A DNA stretch of 34,206 nucleotides from Rhodoplanes serenus (GCA_945897515.1 CAMDFO010000049.1:1-34206); one strand, 5' to 3'. Positions 17,232 to 26,366 are shown, counted from the stretch's first letter. Notes: generated by a model from the sequence alone, not told the origin. Made by a program: numbers and translations.

Positions 17232-18344
17232 GTGCCGGGAGTTCTTGCCATCGGGCTGATGAGCGGCACCTCGCTCGACGGGGTGGATGCGGCCGTCATC
17301 GAGACCGACGGCGAGCGAATCTTCAACTTTGGGCCGACGTTCTGCCGGCCGTACCCGGACGAGGAGCGGGACGTGCTGCGCGAGGCATTGGCGGCCGCGG
17401 TTTCGCTCACCGATCGCAACGCGCGGCCGGGCGTGCTTGCGGTGGCCGAGGCGTTGATCACCGCCACCCATGCCGAAGTCGTCGAGCACGTGCTGCGCGA
17501 GAATGCCATCTCGGCGCGCGACATCGCCGTCGTTGGATTTCACGGCCAGACGGTGATCCATAAACCGCAGAGCAGGCTTACCGTTCAGGTCGGTCACGGG
17601 CCCGCGCTGGCGCGGCGGCTCGGCATCCCGGTTGTGCATGATTTCCGCCAAGAGGACATCCAGGCCGGCGGGCAAGGCGCGCCGCTGGTGCCGGTCTATC
17701 ATCGCGCCATCATCCAAACTGTCATCCGGCCGCATCCGGTGGCCGTGCTCAATATCGGCGGCGTGGCCAATATCACGTTCGTGAACGGCGGCCCCGATCC
17801 GATCGCCTGCGACACCGGACCGGGCAACGCCTTGATCGACGACTTCATGCGCGCGCGCACCGGTGCGCCGTACGACGACAATGGCGATGCGGCCGCCGGC
17901 GGAACGCCGGACCAGGCGTTCATCGCCCGGGTGCTCGCTCATCCGTTCTTCGATCTTAAGCCGCCGAAATCGCTCGACCGCAATGCGTTTGCATTCGCCA
18001 ACATCGGGCTGCCGGAGTTTTCCGTCGCCGACGGTGCGGCGACGCTGTCCGCCCTGACGGTCGAGGCGGTGGCCCGCGTGGTGCCGCACCTGCCGGAGCC
18101 GCCGCGCGCCTGGGTCGTCGGCGGCGGCGGTGCGCGCAACCGCACGCTGATGAAAATGCTGGGGGACAAGCTTGCGCCGGCGAGCGTCGAGACCGCGGAT
18201 CAGGCCGGCTGGTCGGCCGACGCGCTTGAGGCGCAGGCGTTCGCGTTTCTCGCGGTGCGCTCGATGCGCGGTCTGCCGATCACATTTCCGACCACCAGCG
18301 GCGCACCCCGGCCGATGCCCGGTGGCGTTCTGGCGCGGCCGTGA
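17232..18344 (+). CDS. anmK: Anhydro-N-acetylmuramic acid kinase
   Basis: A 370-residue kinase that opens and phosphorylates 1,6-anhydro-MurNAc to MurNAc-6-phosphate during cell-wall recycling. I chose the GTG at 17232: GGGGAG lies about 11 bases upstream and the protein then begins directly before the ATP-binding motif GLMSGTSLDGVDA (residues 8-20), giving the usual family length. The frame is open 25 codons further upstream but that part overlaps the tyrS/anmK promoter space. Other family blocks are VVGFHGQT, NIGGVANITFVNGG, ACDTGPGNALIDDFM and VVGGGGARN. It ends 16 bp before the convergent GntR gene stop codon. Its substrate comes from lytic transglycosylase turnover, which fits the nearby murein genes. 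Confidence 0.94.
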   Translation: MPGVLAIGLMSGTSLDGVDAAVIETDGERIFNFGPTFCRPYPDEERDVLREALAAAVSLTDRNARPGVLAVAEALITATHAEVVEHVLRENAISARDIAVVGFHGQTVIHKPQSRLTVQVGHGPALARRLGIPVVHDFRQEDIQAGGQGAPLVPVYHRAIIQTVIRPHPVAVLNIGGVANITFVNGGPDPIACDTGPGNALIDDFMRARTGAPYDDNGDAAAGGTPDQAFIARVLAHPFFDLKPPKSLDRNAFAFANIGLPEFSVADGAATLSALTVEAVARVVPHLPEPPRAWVVGGGGARNRTLMKMLGDKLAPASVETADQAGWSADALEAQAFAFLAVRSMRGLPITFPTTSGAPRPMPGGVLARP

Positions 18345-18359
18345 CCTGGCTGGCGTCAT

Positions 18360-19052
18360 TCATTCTTTGAAATAGCCCGGAAATCGAACGCGGAGTTCGT
18401 CGCTGAACGCCAGCGAGCGCGACAGGTGATCGTGCAACTCGGCCTGCGCGCGATCGGGATTGCCTTCCGCGATGGCATCCACGATCGCCGAATGATCCCG
18501 GACGATCTGCGCAGCCTTCCCGCCAATGGGCAGATGGAGCCTGCGGATGCGGTCGATATGCCCGCTCCGCTTGCGGACGAGCGACCAAAGGTCGGGAACG
18601 CCTGCGGCGTCATAGAGCATCTTGTGAAAGGCGAGGTCCGCTTCATTGAAGCGTTCAAGATCGTCCCCGGTCGCCAGGCTGCGCTGCTCTGCGATGATGG
18701 CTTGCAGCCGATCGACGAGACCGGCGTCAGGCGCGGCGGCGAGCACCCGCACGGCTTCCTGCTCGATCGAGCGGCGGAGGAACTGCGCCTGCCGCGCCAG
18801 CGGAAGATCGATCAGGCTCACAATGGTTCCGCTTTGTGGAAACACCTCGACCAGTCCCGATTCCTCAAGCTGCATCAAGGCGTCGCGGATCGGCGTCGAG
18901 CTCAATCCAAATTGCTGCTGCAGGGCCGCCCGTGAAAGCGCCGTTCCGGGCGCGAGACCGAGCGAGAGGATCATATCCCGCAATTGGTCGAACACCTGCG
19001 GTGCCGCCTGCTGAAAGCGGGCGCGGGAGAGCCGGATGGTCGAAGCGTCCAT
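18360..19052 (-). CDS. GntR-family regulator, FadR (FCD) subfamily
   Basis: A 230-residue transcription factor. The winged helix covers about residues 10-78 (VFDQLRDMIL, ALQQQFGLSSTPIRDALMQLEESGLVEV). The FCD effector domain covers about 88-215, with the usual metal-ligand pattern: Asp and His in EADLAFHKML, His in DHSAIVDAI and His in ELHDHL. FadR-type GntR proteins usually repress neighbouring catabolic genes and release DNA on binding an organic acid. The divergent genes encode a TctC-type binding protein and D-glucarate dehydratase, so a sugar diacid or a product of it is the likely effector (inference). A perfect 14-bp palindrome in the shared 163-bp gap is the probable operator. Confidence 0.9.
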   Translation of the reverse strand: MDASTIRLSRARFQQAAPQVFDQLRDMILSLGLAPGTALSRAALQQQFGLSSTPIRDALMQLEESGLVEVFPQSGTIVSLIDLPLARQAQFLRRSIEQEAVRVLAAAPDAGLVDRLQAIIAEQRSLATGDDLERFNEADLAFHKMLYDAAGVPDLWSLVRKRSGHIDRIRRLHLPIGGKAAQIVRDHSAIVDAIAEGNPDRAQAELHDHLSRSLAFSDELRVRFPGYFKE

Positions 19053-19114
19053 GGGTCGATCCGCTCGGCAGACTCGGTGAAGAGCGCCCTTAAGTGTGCC
19101 TTATCACAGCAATA

Positions 19115-19143
19115 TTGACAACTAATGCATTAGTGCTTTAGTG
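19115..19143 (+). promoter_or_regulatory. Promoter of the glucarate genes with an operator in the spacer
   Basis: An exact TTGACA at 19115-19120 is followed 16 bp later by TTTAGT (19137-19142) as a possible -10. The perfect 14-bp palindrome ACTAATGCATTAGT (19121-19134) fills the spacer, and a TTAGTG half repeats at 19130-19135 and 19138-19143. A repressor bound here would block RNA polymerase; the adjacent GntR protein is the obvious candidate. Confidence 0.6.
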
Positions 19144-19215
19144 GCCGATCGGTGGACGCCGGCTCAACGCGATGGATCGAGTATTTCAACTCGACCGCCA
19201 CCCAGGGAGGCATCG

Positions 19216-20184
19216 ATGAAATTCCTCGACCGTACTATCGTCGCTCTCGCTTTCGTGGCCGCATCGGCCGGCTTGGGGCAGGCCCAGTATCCGGAACGCA
19301 ACATCACCCTCATCGTGCCGTTCCCGGCGGGCGGCGCATCCGACATGACGGCGCGGCTGATCGCGCCGAAGCTGTCGGAGCGCGTGAAACAGACCGTGAT
19401 CATCGACAACCGCGCCGGCGCCAACGGGGCACTGGGCTCGGTGGCACTGAAGCAGGCGCCGGCCGATGGCTACACCGTGCTGGTCGGTTCGATCGGCGTG
19501 TTTGCCATCAATCCCGCGCTGTTCAAGGATCTCCGCTACGACCCGCAGAAGGATTTCGATCTGCTGTCGCTCGCCGTGCGCACACCCAACGTGCTGGTGG
19601 CGAGCCCGGGTTTCCCTGCGAACAACGTTGCCGAGCTGATTGCCTACCTCAAACAGAATCCCGGCAAGACCACGTTCGCGTCGTCCGGCACCGGTTCGTC
19701 GGATCATCTGACGGCCGCGCTGTTCTGGCAGAAGACCAGCACCACCGGCATTCACGTGCCGTACCGGGGCGGCGGGCCGGCCATCAACGATCTGATCGCA
19801 GGCCACGCCAATGTTTCGTTCCAAAACCTGGGCGCGATCGCGCAGCAGGTGAAAGGCGGACGGTTGAAGGCGCTCGCCGTGACCAGCAACAGCCGCACGT
19901 CGACGCTGCCGGATGTTCCCACCATGGCCGAAGCGGGCGTGAAAGATCTGGAAGTCTATTCCTGGCAGGCTGCTGCTGCACCCAAGGGACTGCCCCCCGC
20001 GGTAAAGTCCAGGCTTGAAGCTGAATTCGCAGCATCCGCCCAATCGCCCGACGTCAAGTCCAAGTTCGAGGCCGTGGGCTTCGATGTGGTGGCCACCAAC
20101 AGCGCCCAGTTCGCTAAATTTCTCGCTGACGAGCTCGCGCGCTGGAAGGCCGTGATCGAGACCGGGAAGATCACTCCCGAGTAA
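19216..20184 (+). CDS. Bug/TctC-family periplasmic substrate-binding protein
   Basis: A 322-residue exported solute-binding protein of the tripartite tricarboxylate transporter (TTT) type. I chose ATG 19216 because GGGAGG at 19205-19210 lies 5 bases upstream and a signal peptide follows ([18 protein letters not shown], cleavage likely after residue 23). The mature start [24 protein letters not shown] is the family signature, and [13 protein letters not shown] and [18 protein letters not shown] are further family blocks. No TctA or TctB membrane subunits are in the window, so this is an orphan binding protein that would need partners elsewhere. It stands 31 bp before gudD, so D-glucarate or a related diacid is the likely ligand (inference from context). 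Confidence 0.9.
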   Translation: MKFLDRTIVALAFVAASAGLGQAQYPERNITLIVPFPAGGASDMTARLIAPKLSERVKQTVIIDNRAGANGALGSVALKQAPADGYTVLVGSIGVFAINPALFKDLRYDPQKDFDLLSLAVRTPNVLVASPGFPANNVAELIAYLKQNPGKTTFASSGTGSSDHLTAALFWQKTSTTGIHVPYRGGGPAINDLIAGHANVSFQNLGAIAQQVKGGRLKALAVTSNSRTSTLPDVPTMAEAGVKDLEVYSWQAAAAPKGLPPAVKSRLEAEFAASAQSPDVKSKFEAVGFDVVATNSAQFAKFLADELARWKAVIETGKITPE

Positions 20185-20215
20185 TCCCGGTCGGGTGCAA
20201 CGGCGGGAGTACGAG

Positions 20216-21574
20216 TTGCTCCAGCATACTGAAATCGCGCGCATGGCGCCGGGCGCTCCCGCCGTTACCGAGATGCTCGTGATCCCGGTGGCCGGTGAGG
20301 ACAGCATGCTGCTCAACCTGAGCGGCGCGCATGGGCCACTCTTCACCCGCAATATCGTCATCCTGAAAGACAGCGCGGGCCGCACCGGCGTGGGCGAAGT
20401 CCCGGGCGGCGAGCGCATCCGCCAGACTCTGGAGGATGCGCGCCCTTTGATTCTGGGACGCTCCATCGCGTCCTACAACGCCGTGCTGAACGCGATGCGC
20501 GAAACGTTTGCCGACCGCGACGCCGGAGGGCGCGGTCAACAGACCTTCGATTTGCGCGTTGCGATCCATGCGGTCACGGCGGTCGAGGCGGCCCTGCTGG
20601 ACCTTCTCGGACAGTTCCTGGACGTTCCTGTATGCGCGCTGCTAGGCGAAGGCCAGCAGCGCACCGCGGTGCGTATGCTGGGCTATCTGTTCTACATCGG
20701 CGACCGCAATCGGACGAAGCTGCCGTATAGAAGTTCTTCAGGTGCGGCGGACGACTGGTTCCGGCTGCGCGACCAAGAGGCCCTGACGCCGGCCGCGATC
20801 GTGCGCTTGGCCGAGGCCGCGCATGCGCGCTACGGTTTCGCAGATTTCAAGCTCAAGGGCGGTGTGTTGCGCGGCGAAGAGGAAATGGTTGCCGTCACCG
20901 CGTTGGCGCAGCGGTTTCCGGATGCCCGCATCACGCTCGATCCCAATGGCGCCTGGTCGCTCGACGAAGCCGTGCGACTCTGCCGCGGACAGCATGATGT
21001 CCTGGCCTACGCCGAAGATCCCTGTGGCGCGGAGCAGGGTTATTCGGGTCGCGAAATCCTGGCTGAGTTTCGGCGCGCAACCGCGCTTCCTACCGCCACC
21101 AACATGATCGCGACCGATTGGCGCGAGATGGGGCACGCCATCCAATTGCAATCCGTCGATATTCCGCTCGCCGATCCGCATTTCTGGACGCTGCAAGGCT
21201 CGGTGCGGGTGGCGCAGATGTGCCGCGACTGGGGTCTCACCTGGGGCTCGCATTCCAACAATCACTTCGACATTTCGCTGGCGATGTTTACACACGTCGC
21301 GGCGGCCGCGCCGGGGCGCATCACGGCCATCGACACCCATTGGATATGGCAGGACGGTCAGCGCCTGACCAAGGAGCCGTTCAAGATCGTCGATGGACTC
21401 GTGGCGGTCCCGGAACGGCCCGGCCTCGGTGTGGACATCGACATGGCGCAAATCGAGCTCGCGCACCACCGCTACAACACCATGGGACTCGGCGCACGCG
21501 ACGACGCGGTCGCCATGCAGTTTCTCATTCCGAATTGGGCGTTCGACTGCAAGCGGCCCTCGCTGGTCCGCTGA
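20216..21574 (+). CDS. gudD: D-glucarate dehydratase
   Basis: An enolase-superfamily enzyme that dehydrates D-glucarate to 5-keto-4-deoxyglucarate. Numbered from TTG 20216 (452 residues), the active site has K212 and K214 (FKLKGG), metal ligands D242 (LDPNG), E273 (CGAEQG) and N296 (ATNM), and H346 (GSHSNNH). By eye these align with the Escherichia coli GudD residues at a constant offset of seven. The segments [18 protein letters not shown] and ADRDAGGRG are also conserved. Start: TTG 20216 has GGGAG at 20205-20209 with 6-base spacing; ATG 20243 lacks a Shine-Dalgarno but would give a length closer to the E. coli protein. It is probably co-transcribed with the binding-protein gene. The aldolase for the next step is not in the window. 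Confidence 0.93.
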   Translation: MLQHTEIARMAPGAPAVTEMLVIPVAGEDSMLLNLSGAHGPLFTRNIVILKDSAGRTGVGEVPGGERIRQTLEDARPLILGRSIASYNAVLNAMRETFADRDAGGRGQQTFDLRVAIHAVTAVEAALLDLLGQFLDVPVCALLGEGQQRTAVRMLGYLFYIGDRNRTKLPYRSSSGAADDWFRLRDQEALTPAAIVRLAEAAHARYGFADFKLKGGVLRGEEEMVAVTALAQRFPDARITLDPNGAWSLDEAVRLCRGQHDVLAYAEDPCGAEQGYSGREILAEFRRATALPTATNMIATDWREMGHAIQLQSVDIPLADPHFWTLQGSVRVAQMCRDWGLTWGSHSNNHFDISLAMFTHVAAAAPGRITAIDTHWIWQDGQRLTKEPFKIVDGLVAVPERPGLGVDIDMAQIELAHHRYNTMGLGARDDAVAMQFLIPNWAFDCKRPSLVR

Positions 21575-21597
21575 GCCGGCGGCGTCCTGGCGCGGCC

Positions 21598-22257
21598 CTA
21601 GCGCTCGGAACGCCGGTCGCCCTTCAGCCGCTTGTCGAGATAGCCCCCGACCGTCGTCATCAGCGGCTCGACCTTGCCGTCGAAAAAGTGGTTGGCGCCG
21701 GGCACCACCTTCTGCTCGATGATGATGCCCTTCTGGGTCTTCAGCTTGTCCACGAGCCCGGTGACGTCCTTGTGCGGCACCACCGCGTCCTTGTCGCCAT
21801 GGATGATCAGGCCGGACGACGGGCAGGGCGCCAGGAACGAGAAGTCGTAGAGGTTGGCGGGCGGGGCGACCGAGATGAAGCCTTCGATCTCCGGACGGCG
21901 CATCAGGAGCTGCATGCCGATCCAGGCGCCGAAGGAAAAGCCCGCGATCCAGCAGGAACGGGCCTCCGGGTTGATCGTCTGCGCCCAATCGAGCGCGGAC
22001 GCGGCGTCCGACAGCTCGCCGGTGCCGTGATCGAAGTTGCCCTGGCTGCGTCCGACGCCACGGAAATTGAAGCGGATGCAGGCAAAACCGCGATGGGCGA
22101 AGGCATAGTAGAGCTGATAGACGATCTGATGATTCATCGTCCCGCCGAACTGCGGGTGCGGATGAAGGATAATCGCGATCGGGGAGTTCTTCTGCGGCGC
22201 CGGGTGGTACCGGCCTTCGATCCGACCGGCGGGACCGGTGAAGATGACCTCGGGCAT
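21598..22257 (-). CDS. Alpha/beta hydrolase
   Basis: A 219-residue hydrolase of the small alpha/beta group often annotated as dienelactone-hydrolase-like. The nucleophile elbow is GFSFGA with S108; likely acid residues are D155 or D157 (HGDKD), and H190 (GANHFF) completes the triad. The early HPHPQFGGTMNHQIV block (about 32-46) and FNFRGVGRSQG (64-73) form the oxyanion region typical of this subgroup. There is no signal peptide, so it is cytoplasmic. It converges on gudD (23 bp between stop codons) and diverges from the Fe-S operon. The substrate is unknown. Confidence 0.85.
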   Translation of the reverse strand: MPEVIFTGPAGRIEGRYHPAPQKNSPIAIILHPHPQFGGTMNHQIVYQLYYAFAHRGFACIRFNFRGVGRSQGNFDHGTGELSDAASALDWAQTINPEARSCWIAGFSFGAWIGMQLLMRRPEIEGFISVAPPANLYDFSFLAPCPSSGLIIHGDKDAVVPHKDVTGLVDKLKTQKGIIIEQKVVPGANHFFDGKVEPLMTTVGGYLDKRLKGDRRSER

Positions 22258-22310
22258 GGCTTACAACCTTGTCAGTGCGCGGCGCGGAGCCGTTGCGGGA
22301 TAGAGTGCGC

Positions 22311-22339
22311 TTGACGGCTACCGCCGGGAGACGTAACTT
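22311..22339 (+). promoter_or_regulatory. Candidate promoter of the iscS-suf operon
   Basis: TTGACG at 22311-22316 and TAACTT at 22334-22339 are separated by 17 bp. The -35 matches consensus at 5 of 6 positions, the -10 at 3 of 6. The start point would fall near 22346, inside the Irr-like box, leaving a leader of about 165 bases. Confidence 0.45.
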
Positions 22340-22340
22340 T

Positions 22341-22357
22341 TTTAGAACTATTCTAAT
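22341..22357 (+). promoter_or_regulatory. Irr/ICE-like iron-control box
   Basis: TTTAGAA-CTA-TTCTAAT: an inverted repeat with perfect 6-bp core arms (TTAGAA/TTCTAA) and 3-bp spacing. It differs at one position from the rhizobial Irr (iron control element) consensus as I remember it, TTTAGAA-N3-TTCTAAA. It overlaps the predicted transcription start of the Fe-S assembly operon, a position that suits repression. Confidence 0.6.
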
Positions 22358-22513
22358 TTCTCGGGAAGTTCCGCCGGCAGGGACCACGGGAACGCGGTGC
22401 CGACCGGTCGCGGCGGCCGTTTTCTAACATGACCGCAGGGACCAAAAGCAAGTAAAATGAGCACGGTAGCGCGGCAATAGACGGCCACCGGACGCCTCGA
22501 TCCAAGGGATATG

Positions 22514-23650
22514 ATGCCTGAACAGGTCTACCTCGACTGGAATGCCACCGCTCCGCTACGTCCGGAGGCGCGTGCCGCCATGGCGGCGGCGCTGGACGTG
22601 ACCGGCAATCCGTCGTCGGTCCACGGCGCAGGCCGGACGGCCCGCCGTTTGGTCGAGGATGCCCGGGGGCAGGTCGCGGCACTGGCCGGGGTGTTGGCGG
22701 GCGATGTGGTGTTCCTGTCGGGGGGTACGGAAGGCAACATGCTCGCGCTCTCGCCGGCGCTCGGCGACAGCCTTCTGGTCTCGGCGATCGAGCATCCGTC
22801 AGTGCGGTGCGGCGGCCGGTTTGCGTCGGTGGACGAGGTCCCGGTGACCGCCGCCGGAACGGTCGATATCGAGGCGCTCCAGGGCCGTCTGGCCGGGCGC
22901 TCGCGGCCGTTGGTTTCGGTCATGCTGGCCAGCAACGAGACCGGCGCGATCCAGCCGGTGGCTCGGGTTGCGGACATCGTGCACGCTGCGGGCGGGCTGC
23001 TCCATGTCGACGCGGTGCAGGGGCCGGGCCGGATTGCGTGCGACTTTGGTGCGCTCGGCGCCGATCTGATGACGCTTTCGGCCCACAAACTGGGCGGGCC
23101 GCAAGGCGTCGGCGCGCTGATCAAGCGTGCCGATATATCGTTTGAGCCGCTGATCCGGGGTGGGGGGCAGGAGCGCGGCATGCGTGCCGGCACCGAGAAT
23201 GTCGCCGGTATCGCGGGCTTTGGCGCGGCCGCCAAGGCGGCTCATGAGAACCTTGCGACCGAAGCCGAACGCATGACCGGCTTGCGCAACAGGCTGGAAA
23301 CCGGTCTCAGGGTAGTGGCCACCGAAACCGTCATTTTCAGCGAAGCCGTATCCCGGCTGCCCAACACCACGCTGTTCGCCATTCCGGGAATGAAGGCGGA
23401 AACCGCGGTGATCGCCTTCGATCTGGAAGGGGTGGCGGTGTCTTCAGGATCGGCGTGTTCGTCGGGGAAGGTGACGCCGTCCCATGTGCTGGCAGCCATG
23501 GGTGTAGCGCCTGACCTGGCCCGGGGGGCGATCCGCGTCAGCCTCGGCCGCACGACCAGCGAGGCCGATATTGAGGCATTTCTAAAAGCTTGGGCCAAGC
23601 TGGCCGAGAACCTATATAAGGCCAAGAAACAGCAGGATATTGCCGCCTGA
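22514..23650 (+). CDS. Cysteine desulfurase, group I (IscS/NifS type)
   Basis: A PLP enzyme of about 378 residues that converts cysteine to alanine and a persulfide for Fe-S assembly. The pyridoxal lysine is K192 in SAHKLGG and the active Cys is C315 in SSGSACSSGKVTPSHVL, the long mobile loop that marks group I enzymes. N-terminal YLDWNATAPL and NPSSVHGAGR are family blocks. Two ATGs stand in tandem: AAGGG at 22504-22508 is 2 bases from ATG 22511 and 5 from ATG 22514, so the second is preferred. It is the first gene of the Fe-S operon; the operon also encodes a group II enzyme (sufS). The gene is often called iscS or nifS in this context. Confidence 0.92.
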   Translation: MPEQVYLDWNATAPLRPEARAAMAAALDVTGNPSSVHGAGRTARRLVEDARGQVAALAGVLAGDVVFLSGGTEGNMLALSPALGDSLLVSAIEHPSVRCGGRFASVDEVPVTAAGTVDIEALQGRLAGRSRPLVSVMLASNETGAIQPVARVADIVHAAGGLLHVDAVQGPGRIACDFGALGADLMTLSAHKLGGPQGVGALIKRADISFEPLIRGGGQERGMRAGTENVAGIAGFGAAAKAAHENLATEAERMTGLRNRLETGLRVVATETVIFSEAVSRLPNTTLFAIPGMKAETAVIAFDLEGVAVSSGSACSSGKVTPSHVLAAMGVAPDLARGAIRVSLGRTTSEADIEAFLKAWAKLAENLYKAKKQQDIAA

Positions 23651-23743
23651 GGCGGCCCTACAAAGGGTGAACCCGCAGCACCAGCAGCGACCACCATAAC
23701 CGACAACCAGAGCCACGGCCTTGAACCGTGAGCGGAGGAACTA

Positions 23744-25219
23744 ATGCCGGCCGTGCAAGAGACGATCGAACGGGTCCGCCGTATCGACGTCGACCAGTAC
23801 AAATACGGGTTCGTTACCGATATCGAATCCGACAAGGCTCCGAAGGGTCTGAACGAAGACACCGTTCGCTTCATCTCGGCCAAGAAGAGCGAGCCGGAGT
23901 GGATGCTGAACTGGCGGCTCGACGCTTATCGCCGCTGGCTGACCATGAAGGAGCCGACCTGGGCGCGGGTCGATTATCCGAAGATCAACTATCAGGACTA
24001 TTACTATTACGCCGCGCCGAAGAAGAAGCTGAACTCGCTCGACGAGGTCGACCCAGAAATCCTCAAGACCTACGAGAAGCTCGGCATCCCGCTGCGCGAG
24101 CAGGAGATGCTGGCCGGTGTCGCGCGCCCGGAGGGCGAGCGCCGCGTGGCGGTGGATGCCGTGTTTGACTCGGTGTCGGTCGCGACCACGTTCCAGGCCG
24201 AGTTGAAGCGGGCCGGCGTGATCTTCATGCCGATCTCCGAGGCGCTGCGCGAGCATCCGGATCTGGTGAAGAAGTATCTCGGCACGGTGGTGCCGTCTTC
24301 CGACAACTTCTTCGCGACGCTCAATTCTGCGGTGTTCTCCGACGGCTCGTTCGTCTACGTGCCGCCGGGCGTGCGCTGCCCGATGGAACTGTCGACCTAT
24401 TTCCGGATGAACGAGAAGGACACCGGCCAGTTCGAGCGCACGCTGATCATCGCCGACAAGGGCTCCTACGTGAGCTACCTCGAAGGGTGTACCGCGCCGA
24501 TGCGCGACGAGAACCAGCTTCACGCCGCCGTGGTCGAACTGGTCACGCTCGACGACGCCGAGATCAAGTATTCGACGGTGCAGAACTGGTATCCTGGCGA
24601 CGCCGAGGGCAAGGGTGGTATCTACAATTTCGTCACCAAGCGCGGCGACTGCCGCGGCGCGCGTTCCAAGATTTCCTGGACCCAGGTCGAGACCGGCTCG
24701 GCTATCACCTGGAAGTATCCGAGCTGCATCCTGCGCGGCGACAACTCTCGCGGCGAGTTCTACTCGATTGCGATCTCCAACGGCCGCCAGCAGGTCGACA
24801 GCGGCACCAAGATGCTGCATCTGGGCAAGAACACCACCAGCCGGATCATCTCCAAGGGCATCTCGGCGGGAAAGTCCAGCAACACCTACCGCGGTCAGGT
24901 GATGGCGCACAAACGCGCCAAGGGCGCGCGCAACTTCACCAACTGCGACTCGCTGCTGATCGGCGACAAGTGCGGTGCGCACACCGTGCCTTACATCGAG
25001 GCGAAGAATTCGTCGGCGAAGATCGAGCACGAGGCCACCACCTCGAAGATTTCCGAGGAGATGCTGTTCTACTGCCGTCAGCGCGGCCTCTCGGCGGAGG
25101 ATGCGGTGGCGCTGGTGGTCAACGGTTTCGTCAAGGATGTTCTCCAGCAGCTCCCGATGGAGTTCGCGGTCGAGGCGCAGAAGCTGATTTCAATCAGCCT
25201 CGAAGGCTCGGTGGGCTGA
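23744..25219 (+). CDS. sufB: Fe-S cluster scaffold subunit SufB
   Basis: A 491-residue core of the SufBC2D scaffold, where clusters are built from persulfide sulfur and iron. AGGAGG-like GGAGGA lies just before ATG 23744. The C-terminal beta-helix carries C249 (LEGCTAPM) and C401 ([10 protein letters not shown]), at the positions of the sulfur-accepting and cluster-ligand cysteines (C254 and C405) in Escherichia coli SufB as I recall. The N-terminal region includes [12 protein letters not shown] and [11 protein letters not shown]. It starts 93 bp after the desulfurase gene, and a short stem (CACGG/CCGTG) lies in that gap. It must pair with SufD and the SufC ATPase encoded downstream. Confidence 0.97.
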   Translation: MPAVQETIERVRRIDVDQYKYGFVTDIESDKAPKGLNEDTVRFISAKKSEPEWMLNWRLDAYRRWLTMKEPTWARVDYPKINYQDYYYYAAPKKKLNSLDEVDPEILKTYEKLGIPLREQEMLAGVARPEGERRVAVDAVFDSVSVATTFQAELKRAGVIFMPISEALREHPDLVKKYLGTVVPSSDNFFATLNSAVFSDGSFVYVPPGVRCPMELSTYFRMNEKDTGQFERTLIIADKGSYVSYLEGCTAPMRDENQLHAAVVELVTLDDAEIKYSTVQNWYPGDAEGKGGIYNFVTKRGDCRGARSKISWTQVETGSAITWKYPSCILRGDNSRGEFYSIAISNGRQQVDSGTKMLHLGKNTTSRIISKGISAGKSSNTYRGQVMAHKRAKGARNFTNCDSLLIGDKCGAHTVPYIEAKNSSAKIEHEATTSKISEEMLFYCRQRGLSAEDAVALVVNGFVKDVLQQLPMEFAVEAQKLISISLEGSVG

Positions 25220-25241
25220 CGAGGTCTGGCGGGGCAACGAT

Positions 25242-25595
25242 ATGTCGGCGCTGGACCAGGCGGTCGCTGAGCTTGAAGCGAAACGCGCCAAGGACAATGC
25301 GGAACGAAAAGCGCGGCAGGCGGCCGCAGCTTCGTTCCTGAAGGAGTTCTTCGAGGCCGACGTCGCTCCGTCGGCGAAGTTGAAGGCGCATGGCGTGCAT
25401 GCCGCTTTCGACGGCATGCGCATCATGCTGACAAAGCCGGAAGAGGGCGTTTACGCCGAAGGAATGTTGATCGTGGTCGGCGAGCAGGGCGAGATCGATG
25501 TGAGCGGGCGCTCGCTCGGTGTCGTGGGTGCTGCCGACAGGGCTTCCAAGAAGAAAGAGCTGATTGCCGAGATCATCTCGCATTTCAGCTTGTGA
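25242..25595 (+). CDS. Uncharacterised 117-residue protein within the suf operon
   Basis: A small cytoplasmic protein (no signal peptide or membrane helix) encoded between sufB (22 bp upstream) and sufC (15 bp downstream), so certainly in the same transcript. Residues 1-37 are a charged, Lys/Glu/Ala-rich helix with coiled-coil character (LDQAVAELEAKRAKDNAERK). Residues about 48-92 look like a small beta domain (VHAAFDGMRIML, GMLIVVGEQGEIDV), and a basic-acidic helix closes the chain (KKKELIAEIISHF). It has no cysteine, so it does not itself bind a cluster or carry persulfide. I do not recognise a family. Its position suggests an accessory role in SufBCD assembly, which is inference. Confidence 0.85.
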   Translation: MSALDQAVAELEAKRAKDNAERKARQAAAASFLKEFFEADVAPSAKLKAHGVHAAFDGMRIMLTKPEEGVYAEGMLIVVGEQGEIDVSGRSLGVVGAADRASKKKELIAEIISHFSL

Positions 25596-25610
25596 GAAGG
25601 ATGTTTCGAA

Positions 25611-26366
25611 GTGCCGATGCTTGAAATCAAGAACCTGCACGTCACGGTCGACGGCAAGCAGATCCTCAACGGTCTCGATCTCACCGTGAACAAGGGTGAG
25701 GTGCACGCGATCATGGGACCGAACGGTTCGGGAAAATCCACGCTGTCTTACGTGATGGCAGGCAAGGCTGGTTACGAGCCGACCGAGGGCGAGGTGCTGC
25801 TGGACGGCGAGAACATCCTGGGAATCGATCCGGACGAGCGGGCGGCGAAAGGCCTGTTTCTCGCGTTTCAGTATCCGCTGGAAATTCCCGGCGTCGCCAC
25901 CATGACGTTCCTGCGCACCGCGCTCAATTCCCAGCGCAAGAAGCGCGGCCAGGCGGAGCTGTCGACGCCCGATTTCCTGAAGCTGGTGCGAAAGGCCGCA
26001 GGCAAGCTCGAGATCGACATGGAGATGCTGCGGCGCGGCGTCAACGTCGGCTTTTCCGGCGGCGAGAAGAAGCGCAACGAAATCCTGCAAATGGCGCTTC
26101 TGCAGCCGCGGCTGTGCGTGCTCGACGAGACCGATTCCGGTCTCGACATCGACGCGCTCAAGATCGTGTCCGACGGGGTCAACCGGCTGCGTTCGCCGGA
26201 CCGGGCGATGGTGGTCATCACGCACTATCAGCGCCTGCTGGACCACATCGTGCCCGACGTGGTGCACGTACTCTCGAAGGGCCGCATCGTGAAGAGCGGC
26301 GGCAAAGAGCTTGCGCACGAGCTGGAAGCGTCCGGCTATGCGCAATTCCAGGAAGACGCGGCTTAG
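25611..26366 (+). CDS. sufC: Fe-S assembly ATPase SufC
   Basis: A 251-residue ABC-type ATPase that binds SufB and SufD and drives conformational change during cluster assembly. The Walker A motif is G36-PNGSGKS-T44, the ABC signature is FSGGEKKRNE, Walker B is LCVLDETDSGLD and the switch His lies in VITHYQRLL. I chose GTG 25611, with GAAGGA 9 bases upstream; ATG 25617 is the alternative. The ETDSGLD form is typical of SufC. It ends 3 bp before sufD, so the two are tightly coupled. Confidence 0.97.
   Translation: MPMLEIKNLHVTVDGKQILNGLDLTVNKGEVHAIMGPNGSGKSTLSYVMAGKAGYEPTEGEVLLDGENILGIDPDERAAKGLFLAFQYPLEIPGVATMTFLRTALNSQRKKRGQAELSTPDFLKLVRKAAGKLEIDMEMLRRGVNVGFSGGEKKRNEILQMALLQPRLCVLDETDSGLDIDALKIVSDGVNRLRSPDRAMVVITHYQRLLDHIVPDVVHVLSKGRIVKSGGKELAHELEASGYAQFQEDAA

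Noticed and set aside
19090..19104. TTAA-N7-TTAT similar to a CtrA site
   Set aside because: One mismatch in the core and located before catabolic genes without a cell-cycle role; likely chance in an A/T-rich patch.
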